DNA of 64,000 nucleotides from Progne subis subis (GCA_022316685.1 JAKJHU010000650.1:62001-126000); one strand, 5' to 3'; shown: positions 46,455 to 56,892, numbered from the stretch's first letter. Notes: generated from the sequence alone by a model not told the origin. Numbers and translations are program-made.

Positions 46455-47301
46455 TGTAGGGGGTTAGATTGGTTTCCTTTTTTTTTACTTAGAGAATTTT
46501 TCCCATAAGTTGCTAGGAAACTAACAGAACTACTGAGTCCTTACGGGTGCTTGAGGAAAACAAAGAAGTGGCCAAAGGAGAGTGTAGACCAGGGCTACAC
46601 CTTTTTTTTTGGGGGGGGGGGTGTCTCTGGGAGTTTTCTCTCCGAGGGCAAAAAGATACCCTGTGATTTTAGAGGCAGATAAAGGACGGGGCTGGGGCAG
46701 CTTCTCTCTCTTGATTTCGGCATTGGAGAGAGGACGGCCAGGCTGCTGCTTGCTGCGGGAGGAGTTTGCTGTCATCACCGGGTCCAGTCCAGAGAAAATC
46801 TCCCATCATCCGCTCGTGTGCCCCAGAACTCTGAGCTCACCTCCTCCTGCCCTGCTGGACTGGCCCTGTCCTGCTGCTGATGTTTCTTCGGCACTGCTTG
46901 GAGGCTTTTTGCTACTCTGTGGCCCCGCACTGCCCTGCCCTGCTGGGACATCCCTGCTGTTCCATCTAAAACACAGAGCTTCTGATACATTTCATCCACC
47001 AGCCCGGGAATTTCCACTGTTCCAGCTCAGTCTTGGAGTCCCAAGAGATCAGACTGCCCCAGGCTTTGTGAAACAAAGCCCCTCGAGGTTCCTGGTTCTG
47101 TTTATTATTAATGCTGTAGTTGGTGTTTGTTTGCCTTGTTATACATCCTAGTAAAGACCTGTTATTCCTATTGCCATAGCTCTGTCTGAAAGCCCCTTTA
47201 TTTTTCCAAATTCTAATAATTGGAGGGAGGGGATTTGAATTCTCCATTCTGAGGGAGGCCCTGGCCCTCCCTAGTAGATACCTGGCTTTCAAACCATGAT
47301 A
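46455..47301 (+). repeat. 3' LTR of ERVL B
   Basis: Starts TGTAGGGGGTTAG and ends TTTCAAACCATGATA, so the final CA is mutated. Related to the LTRs at 27013 and 43647 in opposite orientation. It contains CTAGTAAAGACCTGTTATTCC, the counterpart of the poly(A)-signal region of those LTRs. About 847 bp with a T10-G10 run near 46602. Confidence 0.8.
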
Positions 47302-47339
47302 CTGGGATATCCTGGGATCATACTGGGAGTGACCAGGAT
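47302..47339. repeat. Minisatellite fragment left of the solo LTR
   Basis: Short CTGGGATCATACTGGGAGTGA-type units; similar units resume right of the LTR at about 48050-48130, so the LTR at 47340 landed inside this minisatellite. Confidence 0.6.
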
Positions 47340-48018
47340 TGTGGTGGTGCAAAACTGTTTTATTAGGTTTTTGTAAGAAGTTTATATTATGGTTCATTTC
47401 ACTGTATCCCCAATTCTGTATCCCTTTTGTGTTGTCTGTATAATAGGGTGTTTTGTGTCAATCATCCCACCCCTCACATGGCATGTAACATCCCCTCTGC
47501 CCCCCCCTCACTCTGGGGCAGCCTGTCTATCACTCCAGGGGTCCCTCCCGGATTGCGAAATCTCAGGGAGAGGGCTTCGGGTGGATAGGTAGCCTGGGGG
47601 GAATTCTTTTCCTCTGGAGGTGGTTGGTCCAAGGCTTGGGGGTGGGCACACCTTGTTACCCCCTGAATCCCCTGATTTGTTGCCTTGTTGTATCCTCCCT
47701 GGAACCCCTCCCCCACTTATAAGGTGGAGGAGGGAGATTCAAACTCTCTCAGCCTCTCAGCTCTCTCAGCCTCAGAGCTCTCAGCCGCTCGCCTCGGAGC
47801 TCGGAGCTCTCAGATCCTCAACTCCTGAGTTAATAAACATCTTTTAAGCTGCTAAGCTGAGAGCCAGCCTTTTCTCTTCTGCTGCTGTTGACTGTCTCGG
47901 CTAAATGGGGTCCAGCTGCTAAGCTGAGAAGCCGAAAGGAACTGGATACATCTGTGTCTGTGTTGACCGAGCTAGCCAGAGGTCATCTCCCGCCCGAGTG
48001 GGGACAGAAACAGACACA
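47340..48018 (+). mobile_element. Solo LTR with 6-bp target duplication CAGGAT
   Basis: 679 bp, TGTGGTGGTGCAAAAC...CAGACACA, flanked by CAGGAT at 47334-47339 and 48019-48024. It has a TTATAAGG TATA-like box (about 47717) and AATAAACATC (about 47832). Same family as the nested LTR at 25552-26272. A 6-bp duplication points to a beta/alpha (ERVK-type) integrase. Confidence 0.88.
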
Positions 48019-48049
48019 CAGGATGATATTGGAACCATACTGAGCATAA

Positions 48050-49248
48050 CTGCAAGTGACTGGGATCATACTGGGGGTGACTGGGAGCCACAGGTCCCAT
48101 GCTGGGAGTGACCTGGGCCCCACTGGGGAAACTGGGGGAACTGGTCCAGCTGGGGCTCAGGGTTCTTCTCCCCCAGGGCTGCCCGGGGTCCTGCTGCCAC
48201 CCCCGGCCCCACAGAGCTGAGGGACAGGGCACAGCTGAGGGACAGGGGACAGTTGAGGGACACAGGACAGCCAGGGAACACGGCCTAGCCGAGGGACACT
48301 AAGCTTCAGCACTTTGGCTGTTGTGCCCAGGCTGTTGCCCTTGGGCTCCCAGCACAGGCCAAAGCGGGAGAATCCCCTCCAGAAACTGTTGTTTGCTTGA
48401 AGCTTTGCTCTGGAGCATTCCCAAGGAGCCACCTGCAGCGGCTGGAGCCCGGCCGGGTGCCCGGGCCACCAAAGCTGCTCCAGCAGTGCCCTCCTGCCCT
48501 GCACCCAAGGAAAGGTTCGTGCTGGGCTCAGGGCAGGGACAGGGCACTCCCCTGGTGCTGCCACGGGCACAATAGAGCCGGCCTGGGGAAAGGATTGGCA
48601 TTTATATCCCATGGAATCCCAGCAGGGATTCCTTCTCATTTCACTGCTGTCATAGGATTGGTCATTGATTCAAATCATTTCCCCATGGAATTGCCATGGC
48701 AGTTGGTCGGTGGGAGCCCCATCCATGGAATTCTCACCTGACTGAGATGAGAGTGAGATCCAGCCATGGAAATTCCATGGGAATTCCTGTATTCCCAAGT
48801 TCCCCCATTCCTCAATCCCACATTCCCATAGGAATTCTTCTTCCACTCCCACAGCCACCTTTGTGACCCAAAGCCTCCCAGCCATATCTGATGTATTTTG
48901 GGGGCCCTTCCACACAGGTGTGTCCCAGGTAATGCTTCATCTATTCCAGCAGGATCCATTTGGATTCCCAGCACCTCTGGGTGATCCAGGTGGCACCTTT
49001 GGACACTGCAAAGCTCCCGCATCCCAGCTGGAAGGAGATGAAATCCTACCCATCATAGCCACACCATGGGATCCATGGAGGCTCCATTGGACAGGAGGTC
49101 ACAGCTGGAAACCACCTGCACCGTGTGGAGACCTGGGAACGAGGAGAGAACGGAGCCATGGAGTCGTGTCCCAGCCCTGTTGGAAAGCAGATAGAAATCT
49201 CCCAGGACCCCGTGCACACAGGCTTAGAGGGAGAAAGGAATGCAGGGG
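48050..49248. other. Minisatellite units, then unassigned DNA
   Basis: 48050-48130 holds CTGGGA/GTGACTGGG units and 48220-48300 about four GAGGGACA-containing units of about 20 bases. The rest up to the provirus has frequent CCATGGAATTCC words but no recognised gene. Confidence 0.5.
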
Positions 49249-49908
49249 TGTCCTAGGGTAACTTTATGATGTTTGTATCCCCAAATGTCTGTTCTGTTTG
49301 TGCTGTTTATTGAGTCCTGTGCCTTTAAGACTGGTTCTAAGAGCAAGGAGAAGCATGGAGTTTGTTTTGAGAAAACTGCCCGAGTCCTCCACGTTCTTCT
49401 CCGGACGGTGTTCAGCGGAGGCTTGGAGAGACTGCAGGAGAGAGATCTTTTTGCCTTTAGTTAGTTTTAGCTAGCTAGGGCAGAGAAGTTCTTGGACTGT
49501 TTTTTTTTTTTTTTCCTTTTTCTTGGAACTGTTTAAACCTGCTCTGGACAGAAAACCCAGGGGATCACTGGGGGCTGCACCTGCGGCCCACCGGGGCCTG
49601 GAGCTCGGCATTTTCCAGCAGCGCCGGAGGGACTGGGACTGAGGAGAGACTGAGAGAGAGCCGAGCTACACCCACGGCAAAGACTTTCTCAATTTGCCAT
49701 CTCACTCCAGAACAAGAGGTTTTATTGTTTCATATTATTCATTCTTTATAGTTGCATGCACTTCATTTGTTTAGTAAAATAGTTTTTTCCACTTTTCTCC
49801 AAACAGGTTTTTTTTTCAGACTGGTTGGAGGGAGGGGCCACTTGGGTTTTCTTCCCAGAGGGATCCTATACAGGGGTTTTCCACCAAATTTGTCTCCAAA
49901 CCAGGACA
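49249..49908 (+). repeat. 5' LTR of ERVL C
   Basis: 660 bp, TGTCCTAGGG...CCAGGACA with a 6-bp terminal inverted repeat. It contains a T run near 49500 and a GC-rich block at 49560-49650. Confidence 0.9.
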
Positions 49909-49918
49909 TACCCCTAAC

Positions 49919-49941
49919 TGGCGCCCACTGCAGGGTTCGAG
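49919..49941 (+). other. Primer-binding site of ERVL C
   Basis: Ten bases after the LTR comes TGGCGCCCACTGCAGGGTTC. The first nine bases fit the end of lysine tRNAs, but the rest does not fit the common vertebrate lysine primers, so the primer identity is left open. Confidence 0.6.
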
Positions 49942-50032
49942 AGAGTGGAAAAAACTTGTATTGATTATTATTAACTGCTTTTTTTTTTTTTTTTTGGTTG
50001 TCCTTTGGGTTGGGATTAAACAGACAGTGACC

Positions 50033-50989
50033 ATGTTGCTTCTTGAAGTCCTAATGTCTCTTAGAATGGAGTCTTTTCTGCATTTCTGTTCCCTAGGCTT
50101 TTTTGAGGTCTTAATACCTTCCTGGTCCCTAGGTTTGTTTTCCTACCCAGAAATAGCTCCAATATTGTCCCTAACATACAGCTTTTACACTAGGAATGCA
50201 CAAATTAGAATAGTTATTTTGCTGGGTTTGGGGATTACGGTTTACAGGAAGCTTATAAAGATACTGGAGTTTGTTCTGGGTATGTTCAGTTTATGGTTTT
50301 TTCGTCCTACCCTGCGTCCTAGTTCCAGCAGCATGTTTTGGGGATTTATCAATAATTGCCCCCAGTTTGTTAGAGGAGGAGTAGGGGATGAGACTCTTCA
50401 GCCTCTCCTTTCCTTCTTCTCTTTTGAGTCAGTTACATCACTTTTGGAGAATGTTCAGGGTCTCCTGAATGTTAAAGACCCCAGCTCCCTGGTATTTCAC
50501 CTGGTGACCTTCCTCTATATAGTTTATAGCTTTTCTAGAATGAGTCACACACTGCTAGACACTGTAGGGCAGCAGATAGAGGCAGGGGGGCAGGGAGATA
50601 AATCAGTCACTCAGGCTGCAGCCAACCCCACAGCTATTCAGGCTGCAGCTAAACCAGACAGTGAGGCTAAGACACCGGCAGCTGCTGCAGTAAAGAAGGG
50701 AAAGAAGCACACGGACAAAACCGATCGACCAGTAGATGATGATTCAGGTGAAGGATCCTCAATGCCTCCTGACACCCAGTCAGGAGTCAAACCAACTGAC
50801 ACACAATCAGAAGCTGAAGCAACTGATGATACACAGTCAGAAGCGGAACCAACCGATACGAAATCGGAAGCCCAACCAACGGGTACAAGATCAGGAATCC
50901 AACCAACTGCTACAACATCAAGAGCCCAACCAGCTGCTACAAGATCAGGAGCCCCGACCAACTGCTGCAAGATCTGGAGATACTATTGA
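50033..50989 (+). pseudogene. ERVL C gag N-terminal part: hydrophobic region plus 9-residue repeats
   Basis: From the ATG at 50033 the frame runs about 318 codons. The first about 100 residues are strongly hydrophobic, with several stretches long enough to cross a membrane (for example near residues 36-48 and 60-75 and a FVLGMFSLWFF segment). A second hydrophobic patch lies near residues 140-170. Then come an Ala-rich stretch, a Lys-rich GKKHTDKTD segment and seven or so 9-residue repeats of the type PTDTQSEAE. The frame stops at 50987-50989; the gag alignment continues in another frame from about 50960. A hydrophobic start is not usual for gag, and its role is unknown. Confidence 0.6.
50780..50970 (+). 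repeat. 27-bp coding minisatellite in ERVL C gag
   Basis: About seven units of 27 bases (CCAACTGATACACAATCAGA-like) encode variants of PTDTQSEAE, PTDTKSEAQ, PTGTRSGIQ and PTATTSRAQ. The last units drift, and the frame shift of gag falls at the end of the array. Confidence 0.85.
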
Positions 50990-51860
50990 GTCCTTTTCCT
51001 TGAAGGACCTTCGTGGTCTAAGAAAGGATTATACTTGACGACCTGATGAATCTATAATTAGTTGGTTAGTCCGTCTTTGGGATGCTGCAGGCGAGGCTAC
51101 AATACTGGATGGCACTGAAGCGAGACATCTTGGATCCCTATCACATGATCCAGTTATTAACCAAGAAATGATGAGGGAGGCTAGTCCTTGCAGTCTCTGG
51201 GAACGGGTCCTGGGAAGAGTGGCACAAAGATATCTGTGTGCAGACGATCTCTATATGCAGCAAACTCAGTGGAAAACCATTGAACAAGTGATTCAGTGCT
51301 TGAGAGAAATGGCAGTGGCGGAGATTGTCTTCTCAGATGACCTAAACACTAGGAACCCTGCTGGTACCATGTACACCTGTAATGTGGCGAAAATTTGTAC
51401 GACTTGGGCTACAAGAATACTCCTCTGCTTTAGCAATAATGAAGCTGGATGAGACAGAGGAGACTGTGCTTGATATGGCGAAGAAGCTCCGAACATGTGC
51501 AGATTTGCATATGAAGAATTGCAGCTCTGGAAAAGCGTATGAGGAAATTAGCAGACAAGGTGGAGGAGAATCACAAAGAACTCAAGGAGGACATTGTCCA
51601 GATCTCTGCAGTACAAGTTAGGGGTTCTGGCACCATACGCAAACGTTCCCTAGATAGAGAGGGAAAAAGCAATCCCATGGGCTAAGCTGTGGTCCTTCCT
51701 GCATGAATGTGGAGAAAACATGAAAAGATGGGATGGAGAATCTACTGATGCTATGGCACAATGGCTGCATGAATTGTTGGATGGCAAGACTGTGAGAGGA
51801 AGTTCTAGCAAGAAGGAAGCAGCTCCAGTTACCCAGGGAAATAAGGATAATCATGCTTAG
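50960..51860 (+). pseudogene. ERVL C gag C-terminal part, several frame changes
   Basis: Pieces in order: a SFSLKDLRGLRKDYT segment ending at a TGA (51036-51038), then WLVRLWDAAGEATILDG, a long helical part to 51452, a MAKKLRTCADLH segment (51478 on) and a final part ending at TAG 51858-51860. ERVL A aligns with the last part. Changes of frame near 51370, 51550 and 51650 break it. No zinc knuckle. Confidence 0.7.
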
Positions 51861-52312
51861 AGGGGCCCTGCCTCTAGCCAGGTAGAGGCCAGGGAAAACC
51901 GTGTTTTTTGGACTGTGTGGATTCGTTGGCCTGGCACATCAGAACCACAAAAATATGAGGCCTTAGTTGACACTGGTGCACAGTGCACATTACTCCCATC
52001 AAGACATGTGGGGGAAGAATCTGTTTCCATTGCTGGGGTGACAGGAGGTTCACAAGATTTTACTTTGGTGGAAGCTGATGTGAGCCTGACTGGAAATGAG
52101 TGGAAGAGACACCCTATTGTGACGGGCCCAGAGGCTCCATGCATTTTGGGCATAGACTTCCTCTGAAATGGGTATTTCAAAGACCCAAAGGGAATTAGGT
52201 GGGCATTCGGGATAGCAGCTGTAGAGACAGGGGATGTTAAGCAGTTGAATACCTTGCCTGGACTATCAGGGAACCCATCTGTTGTAGGTCTTCTGAAGGT
52301 GAAGAGCAACGA
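51861..52312 (+). pseudogene. ERVL C protease, in frame after the gag TAG
   Basis: The codons from 51861 are open and in the same register as the end of gag. The aspartic protease motif ALVDTGAQCT lies near 51960-51990 and a GIDFL segment near 52150. A TGA at 52164-52166 replaces an Arg codon kept in ERVL A (CGG there), and a one-base loss near 52305 shifts the frame before RT. Confidence 0.8.
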
Positions 52313-53794
52313 GTGCCCATTGCCACTTCAACAGTGCATCGCCGACAGTACAGAACAACTCGAGATGCTGTGATCCCCATCCACAAGATGATCCGTGAGC
52401 TGGAGAGCCAAGGGGTGGTCAGCAAAACCCACTCACCCTTCAACAGCCCCATCTGGCCTGTGCGCAAGTCTGACGGAGAATGGAGATTGACTGTGGACTA
52501 CCGTGCCTTGAACGAAGTGACTCCACCATTGAGCGCTGCTGTGCCGGACATGCTGGAACTCCAGTACGAGCTGGAGTCCAAGGCAGCAAAATGGTACGCC
52601 ACAATTGACATTGCTAACGCATTTTTCTCCATTCCTCTGGCTGCAGAATGCAGGCCTCAGTTTGCTTTCACCTGGAGGGGCGTGCAGTACACCTGGAACC
52701 GACTGCCCCAGGGGTGGAAACACAGCCCCACCATCTGCCATGGACTGATCCAGGCTGCACTGGAAAAGGGTGAGGCTCCGGAACATCTACAGTACATTGA
52801 TGACATCATTGTGTGGGGAAACACAGCAATGGAAGTGTTTGAGAAAGGAGAGAAGATCATCCAGATTCTCCTGAAGGCTGGCTTTGCTATCAAGAAGAGC
52901 AAAGTTAAGGGACCTGCTCGAGAGATCCAGTTCCTAGGAGTTAAGTGGCATGATGGAAGGCGGCAGATTCCCACTGAAGTCATCAACAAGATCACAGCAA
53001 TGTGTCCACCAACCAACAAAAAGGAAACACAAGCTTTCCTAGGCGCCATAGGTTTCTGGAGGATGCACATTCCTGAGTACAGCCAGATTGTGAGCCCTCT
53101 CTACCTGGTTACCCGCAAGAAGAATGATTTCCACTGGGGCCCTGAACAGCAACAAGCCTTTGCCCAGATCAAGCAGGAGATCGCTCATGCAGTAGCCCTT
53201 GGCCCAGTCAGGACGGGACCAGATGTGAAGAACGTGCTCTACTCAGCAGCCGGGAACAATGGCCTGTCCTGGAGCCTTTGGCAGAAGGTGCCTGGGGAGA
53301 CTCAGGGCCGACCACTGAGATTCTGGAGCCAAAGCTACAGAGGGTCTGAAGCCAACTACACTCCAACAGAGAAGGAAATCTTGGCCGCCTATGAAGGAGT
53401 TCAAGCTGCCTCAGAAGTAGTAGGCACTGAAACACAACTCCTGCTGGCACCTCGACTACCAGTGCTGGGATGGATGTTCAAAGCAGAAGTTCCCTCTACC
53501 CACCATGCCACCAATGCCACATGGAGCAAATGGATTGCCCTCATCACTCAGCGCACCCGCATTGGAAACCCAAATCGCCCTGGGATTCTGGAAAAAATTA
53601 CAAACTGGCCGGAAGATGAAAACTTTGGTCTCATGGATGAAAAGGAACAGGAACAAGTGACATATGCTGAAGAAGCTCCACCATACAACCAACTGCCAGC
53701 AGAAGAAACACGCTATGCTCTTTTCACTGATGGTTCCTGCTGCATTGTAGAGATGAAAACAAAGTGGAAAGCAGCCGTATGGAGCCCCACGTGA
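52313..53794 (+). pseudogene. ERVL C reverse transcriptase and start of RNase H, 493-codon open frame
   Basis: The longest intact retroviral frame of the window. It has the RT motifs in order: VDYRALNEVTPP, WYATIDIANAFFSIP with the first catalytic Asp, LPQGWKHSP, and YIDD (52793-52804) holding the other two catalytic Asp residues. The connection region and the first RNase H motif ALFTDGSC (about 53715) follow. The enzyme copies viral RNA to DNA. The frame ends at TGA 53792-53794, which replaces a CGA seen in ERVL A, a CpG-type change. The upstream link to protease is frameshifted. Confidence 0.88.
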
Positions 53795-54197
53795 CAGGTT
53801 GCACAAGCCACTGAAGGAGAAGGTGAGTCAAGCCAACTTGCTGAACTCAAAGGCACAAGCCACTGAAGGAGAAGGTGGGTCAAGCCAACTTGCTGAACTC
53901 AAAGCTGTTCAACTGGCCCTGGACATTGCTGAAAGAGAGAAGTGGCCAAAGCTCTACCTCTACACTGATTCGTGGATGGTGGCCAATGCTCTGTGGGGTT
54001 GGCTGGACAGGTGGAAAAAGGCCAATTGGTAGCGTAGGGGAAAGCCAATCTGGGCTGCAGATGAGTGGAAGGACATTGCCACTCGGGTAGAGAAGCTACC
54101 TGTCAAAGTCCGTCATGTAGATGCCCATGTCCCCAAGAGTCGGGCTAATGAGGAGCACCGAAACAACGAGCAGGTAGATCAAGCTGCAAAGATAGAG
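53795..54197 (+). pseudogene. ERVL C RNase H remainder with 52-bp tandem duplication
   Basis: After the TGA, a 52-base segment (53801-53852) is repeated directly (53853-53904) with one difference. As 52 is not a multiple of three, it shifts the frame. RNase H continues with SSQLAELKAVQLALDIAE and LYTDSWMVANAL to a TAG at 54030-54032, and then in frame again towards integrase. Confidence 0.8.
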
Positions 54198-55095
54198 GTG
54201 TCAAAGACAGACTTAGATTGGCAACACAAGGTAGAGTTGTTCCCAGCTCGATGGGCCCATGATGCCTCAGGTCACCAGGGCAGAGATGCCACCTATAAGT
54301 GGGCACGAGACCGAGGGGTGGATCTAACCATGGACAGTATTTCTCAGGTTATCCATGACTGTGAGACGTGTGCTACCATCAGACAGGCCAAGCGGGTGAA
54401 GCCCCTATGGTATGGCAGGCGATGGTCCAAATATAAGTACGGGGAAGCCTGGCAGATTGACTACATCACCCTTCCCCAAACCCGCCAAGGCAAGCGCTAT
54501 GTGCTGACCGTGGTGGAAGCCACCACAGGATGCTTGGAGACCTACCCTGTGCCTCACGCTACTGCCCAGAACACCATCCTGAGCCTTGAAAAGCAAGTTC
54601 TTTGGAGGCATGGTACCCCTGAGAGGATTGAGTCAGACAACGGAACTCATTTCAAGAACAGCCTCATCAAAAACTGGGCTAGGGAACATGGCATTGAGTG
54701 GGTGTACCATATCCCCTATCATGCACCAGCTTCAGGGAAGGTAGAAAGATACAATGGACTGCTAAAAACCACCCTGAAAGCACTGGGTGGGGGATCATTC
54801 AAAAATTGGGAGCAGCATCTAGCAAAGGCCACCTGGTTAGTTAACACCCGAGGTTCCACCAACTGAGCAGGCCTGCCCAATCTGAGCCCCTACATACAGT
54901 AGATAAAGAGAAAGTCCCAGTAGTACATGTAAGAAGTTTGTTAGGGAAGACAGTTTAGATCAATTCTGCTTCAAGTACAGAAGATCCCATCCGTGGGATT
55001 GTCTTTGCTCAGGAGCCAAGTTGCACATGAGTGAGTAATGCAGAAAGATGGAATCACACGATGTGTACCCCAGGGAGATTTGATTGTTGGGTGAG
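54198..55095 (+). pseudogene. ERVL C integrase
   Basis: The 222-codon open part (54198-54866) keeps the zinc-binding HDASGH and CETC motifs and the catalytic segments QIDYI, ESDNGTHF and SGKVERYNG. A TGA at 54864-54866 follows TRGSTN, and beyond it the C-terminal part is shifted and has further stops. Very similar to the integrase of ERVL A. Confidence 0.85.
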
Positions 55096-55246
55096 AACCG
55101 TGTGTAATTATCGTTGTGTGCTGAATGGTACTGCCACTGTATGTAGCTGTATATTGCATATTGTTTTTTATATAGCTATATGTGTGTGTAGAGCTAGAGT
55201 ATATATTAGTTTTAGTAAATTGACGATATGGGGATAAGGGGTGGAA

Positions 55247-55907
55247 TGTCCTAGGGTAACTTTATGATGCTTGTATCCCCAATCGTCTGTTCTGTTTGTG
55301 CTGTTTATTGAGTCCTGTGCCTTTAAGACTGGTTCTAAGAGCAAGGAGAAGCGCGGAGTTTGTTTTGAGGAAACTGCCTGACTCCTCCACATTCTTCTCC
55401 GGACAGGGTGTTCGGCGGAGGCTTGGAGAGACTGCAGGACAGAGATCTTTTTGCCTTTAGTTAGTTTCAGCTAGGTAGGGCAGAGAAGTTCTTGGACTGT
55501 TTTTTTTTTTTTTCCTTTTTCTTGGAACTGTTTAAACCTGCTCTGGACAGAAAACCCAGGGTAGCACTGGGGGCTGCACCTGTGGCCCACCGGGGCCTGG
55601 AGCTCGGCATTTTCCAGCAGCGCCGGAGGGACTGGGACTGAGGAGAGACTGAGAGAGAGCTGAGCTACACCCATGGCAAGGACTTTCTCAATTTGTCATC
55701 TCACTTCAGAAGGAGAGGTTTTATTGTTTCATATTATTCATTCTTTATAGTTGCATGCACTTCATTTGTTTAGTAAAATAGTTTTTTCCACTTTTCTCCA
55801 AACAGGTTTTTTTTTCAGACTGGTTGGAGGGAGGGGCCACTTGGGTTTACTTCCCAGAGGGATCCTATACAGGGGTTTTCCCCCAAATTTGTCTCCAAAC
55901 CAGGACA
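55247..55907 (+). repeat. 3' LTR of ERVL C
   Basis: 661 bp with the same ends as the 5' LTR, preceded by the polypurine tract ATGGGGATAAGGGGTGGAA. Confidence 0.9.
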
Positions 55908-56892
55908 TACTGTCACTTACTTTTTCCATTTTAGAAAGCATCTCACATGGGAACACAAACTCTGGTTATCTGCTGCTGCTGTTATGACCTGGAGTGGACT
56001 TACCCCTGTGGTTTGCACAATGTCCAGTTAGATCAGCACTTGTTTTTAATGAGGCTCAAAGAGAGCTCTTTATCCAGTGAAATCTGTGCGTGATGAGGAT
56101 AAGCAAAACAAGATCAAGTGTGGGTGTTGCTGTATTACCTGAATGCAGTGGAATTATGCATTATGTATTTCTCCATCCCCATGCAAAAACTGACAGTTGT
56201 CAGAAGATGCTGTTTGACGCAACCAAATAATGCCTGGTGTTTATGAAGGCCCCAGATAGCACAGCAATTGGACTTTCTGCCAAAATGTAATTTAAGTCTC
56301 ACTGTGCCATTGGTTCCAAGTATTGATTTGGGCAGTTCATTTTGATGATCTGCCCCAAAAAAGAAAAACACTCTCAGCCACAGTAATGACCTTGGGAGCC
56401 CTGTCATCAAGTGACACGAGGCTAAGATTTGTACAGGGATTTATGGGATTGAATGTTTCTGGAAAGATTTAAAGTTTGTGGAAATCCAACCATGAAAAAC
56501 TGTTATTCTAAATAAATAATAAACCACTTTATTTATCAAGTCGGTGGTTTGTGCTATTTCTCATAGATTTGTGCCGCTCCACTCAGTAGGACTAATCCTT
56601 GCTGCTGTTTATTCTTAGGCATCCTTCCTTGCCAGCTCCTGGTTTAAGGTTTGTACTACCAGCAAAAAACTGCTCAGTAAGGGCAGGGATTCTGAAATCA
56701 ATTTGAATAATTGAAACCCACAAATATACTTCTGTAGTTTATAAGGCTGCAGTTAGACATACAGAAAATCGGTCAGTGTATCAAAATGCTACATATGAAG
56801 CTGGCACCTAAGACCTCCTCTAACTCAAGCAACTACTTTTCCAGCATGGAAACTGCTTCAGGATTTATTTGTTTGTTTGCTTTTTTCCTCAG

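Larger units (their letters stand above)
44340..47301 (+). mobile_element. ERVL provirus B, 5'-truncated and deleted, plus strand
   Basis: It contains a gag start region (ATG 44360-44362, with a stop after 30 codons), a further gag part matching ERVL C near 50990-51290, then a sudden change at about 45000 into RNase H and integrase, and a 3' LTR at 46455-47301. Relative to ERVL C, about 2.4 kb holding the end of gag, protease and RT is missing. A polypurine tract (AGGGTGGATAA) adjoins the LTR. There is no env. Several stops (for example TAG at 45551-45553) and frameshifts (near 45740 and 45790). Confidence 0.88.
49249..55907 (+). mobile_element. ERVL provirus C, full length, plus strand
   Basis: A 6.66-kb provirus with 5' LTR 49249-49908, primer-binding site, gag, protease, RT, RNase H, integrase, polypurine tract (about 55229-55246) and 3' LTR 55247-55907. 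There is no env. The LTRs differ at about 15 of the first 250 positions by eye, so the insertion is much older than the one at 11966. Gag and pol are broken by stops and frameshifts. No target duplication is visible: the left flank ends GCAGGGG and the right flank begins TACTG. It lies upstream of, and in the same orientation as, the six-exon gene. Confidence 0.93.

Noticed and set aside
43647..47301. Inverted-LTR composite transposon
   Set aside because: The left LTR has its own 5-bp target duplication GCCTG and is a solo insertion.
48195..48300. CRISPR-like short repeats
   Set aside because: Units of about 20 bases directly adjoin without spacers; it is a minisatellite in a vertebrate genome.
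50638..50970. Minus-strand frame with ASDCVSVGLTPD-type repeats
   Set aside because: It is the antisense of the 27-bp minisatellite in ERVL C gag.
52313..53794. Possibility that the RT frame is a host reverse transcriptase gene
   Set aside because: It sits between LTRs with gag, protease, RNase H and integrase in proviral order.
56160..56410. 91-codon minus-strand frame near 56.3 kb as a gene
   Set aside because: No recognisable domain, no splice context, and AT-rich surroundings like the other intron sequence.
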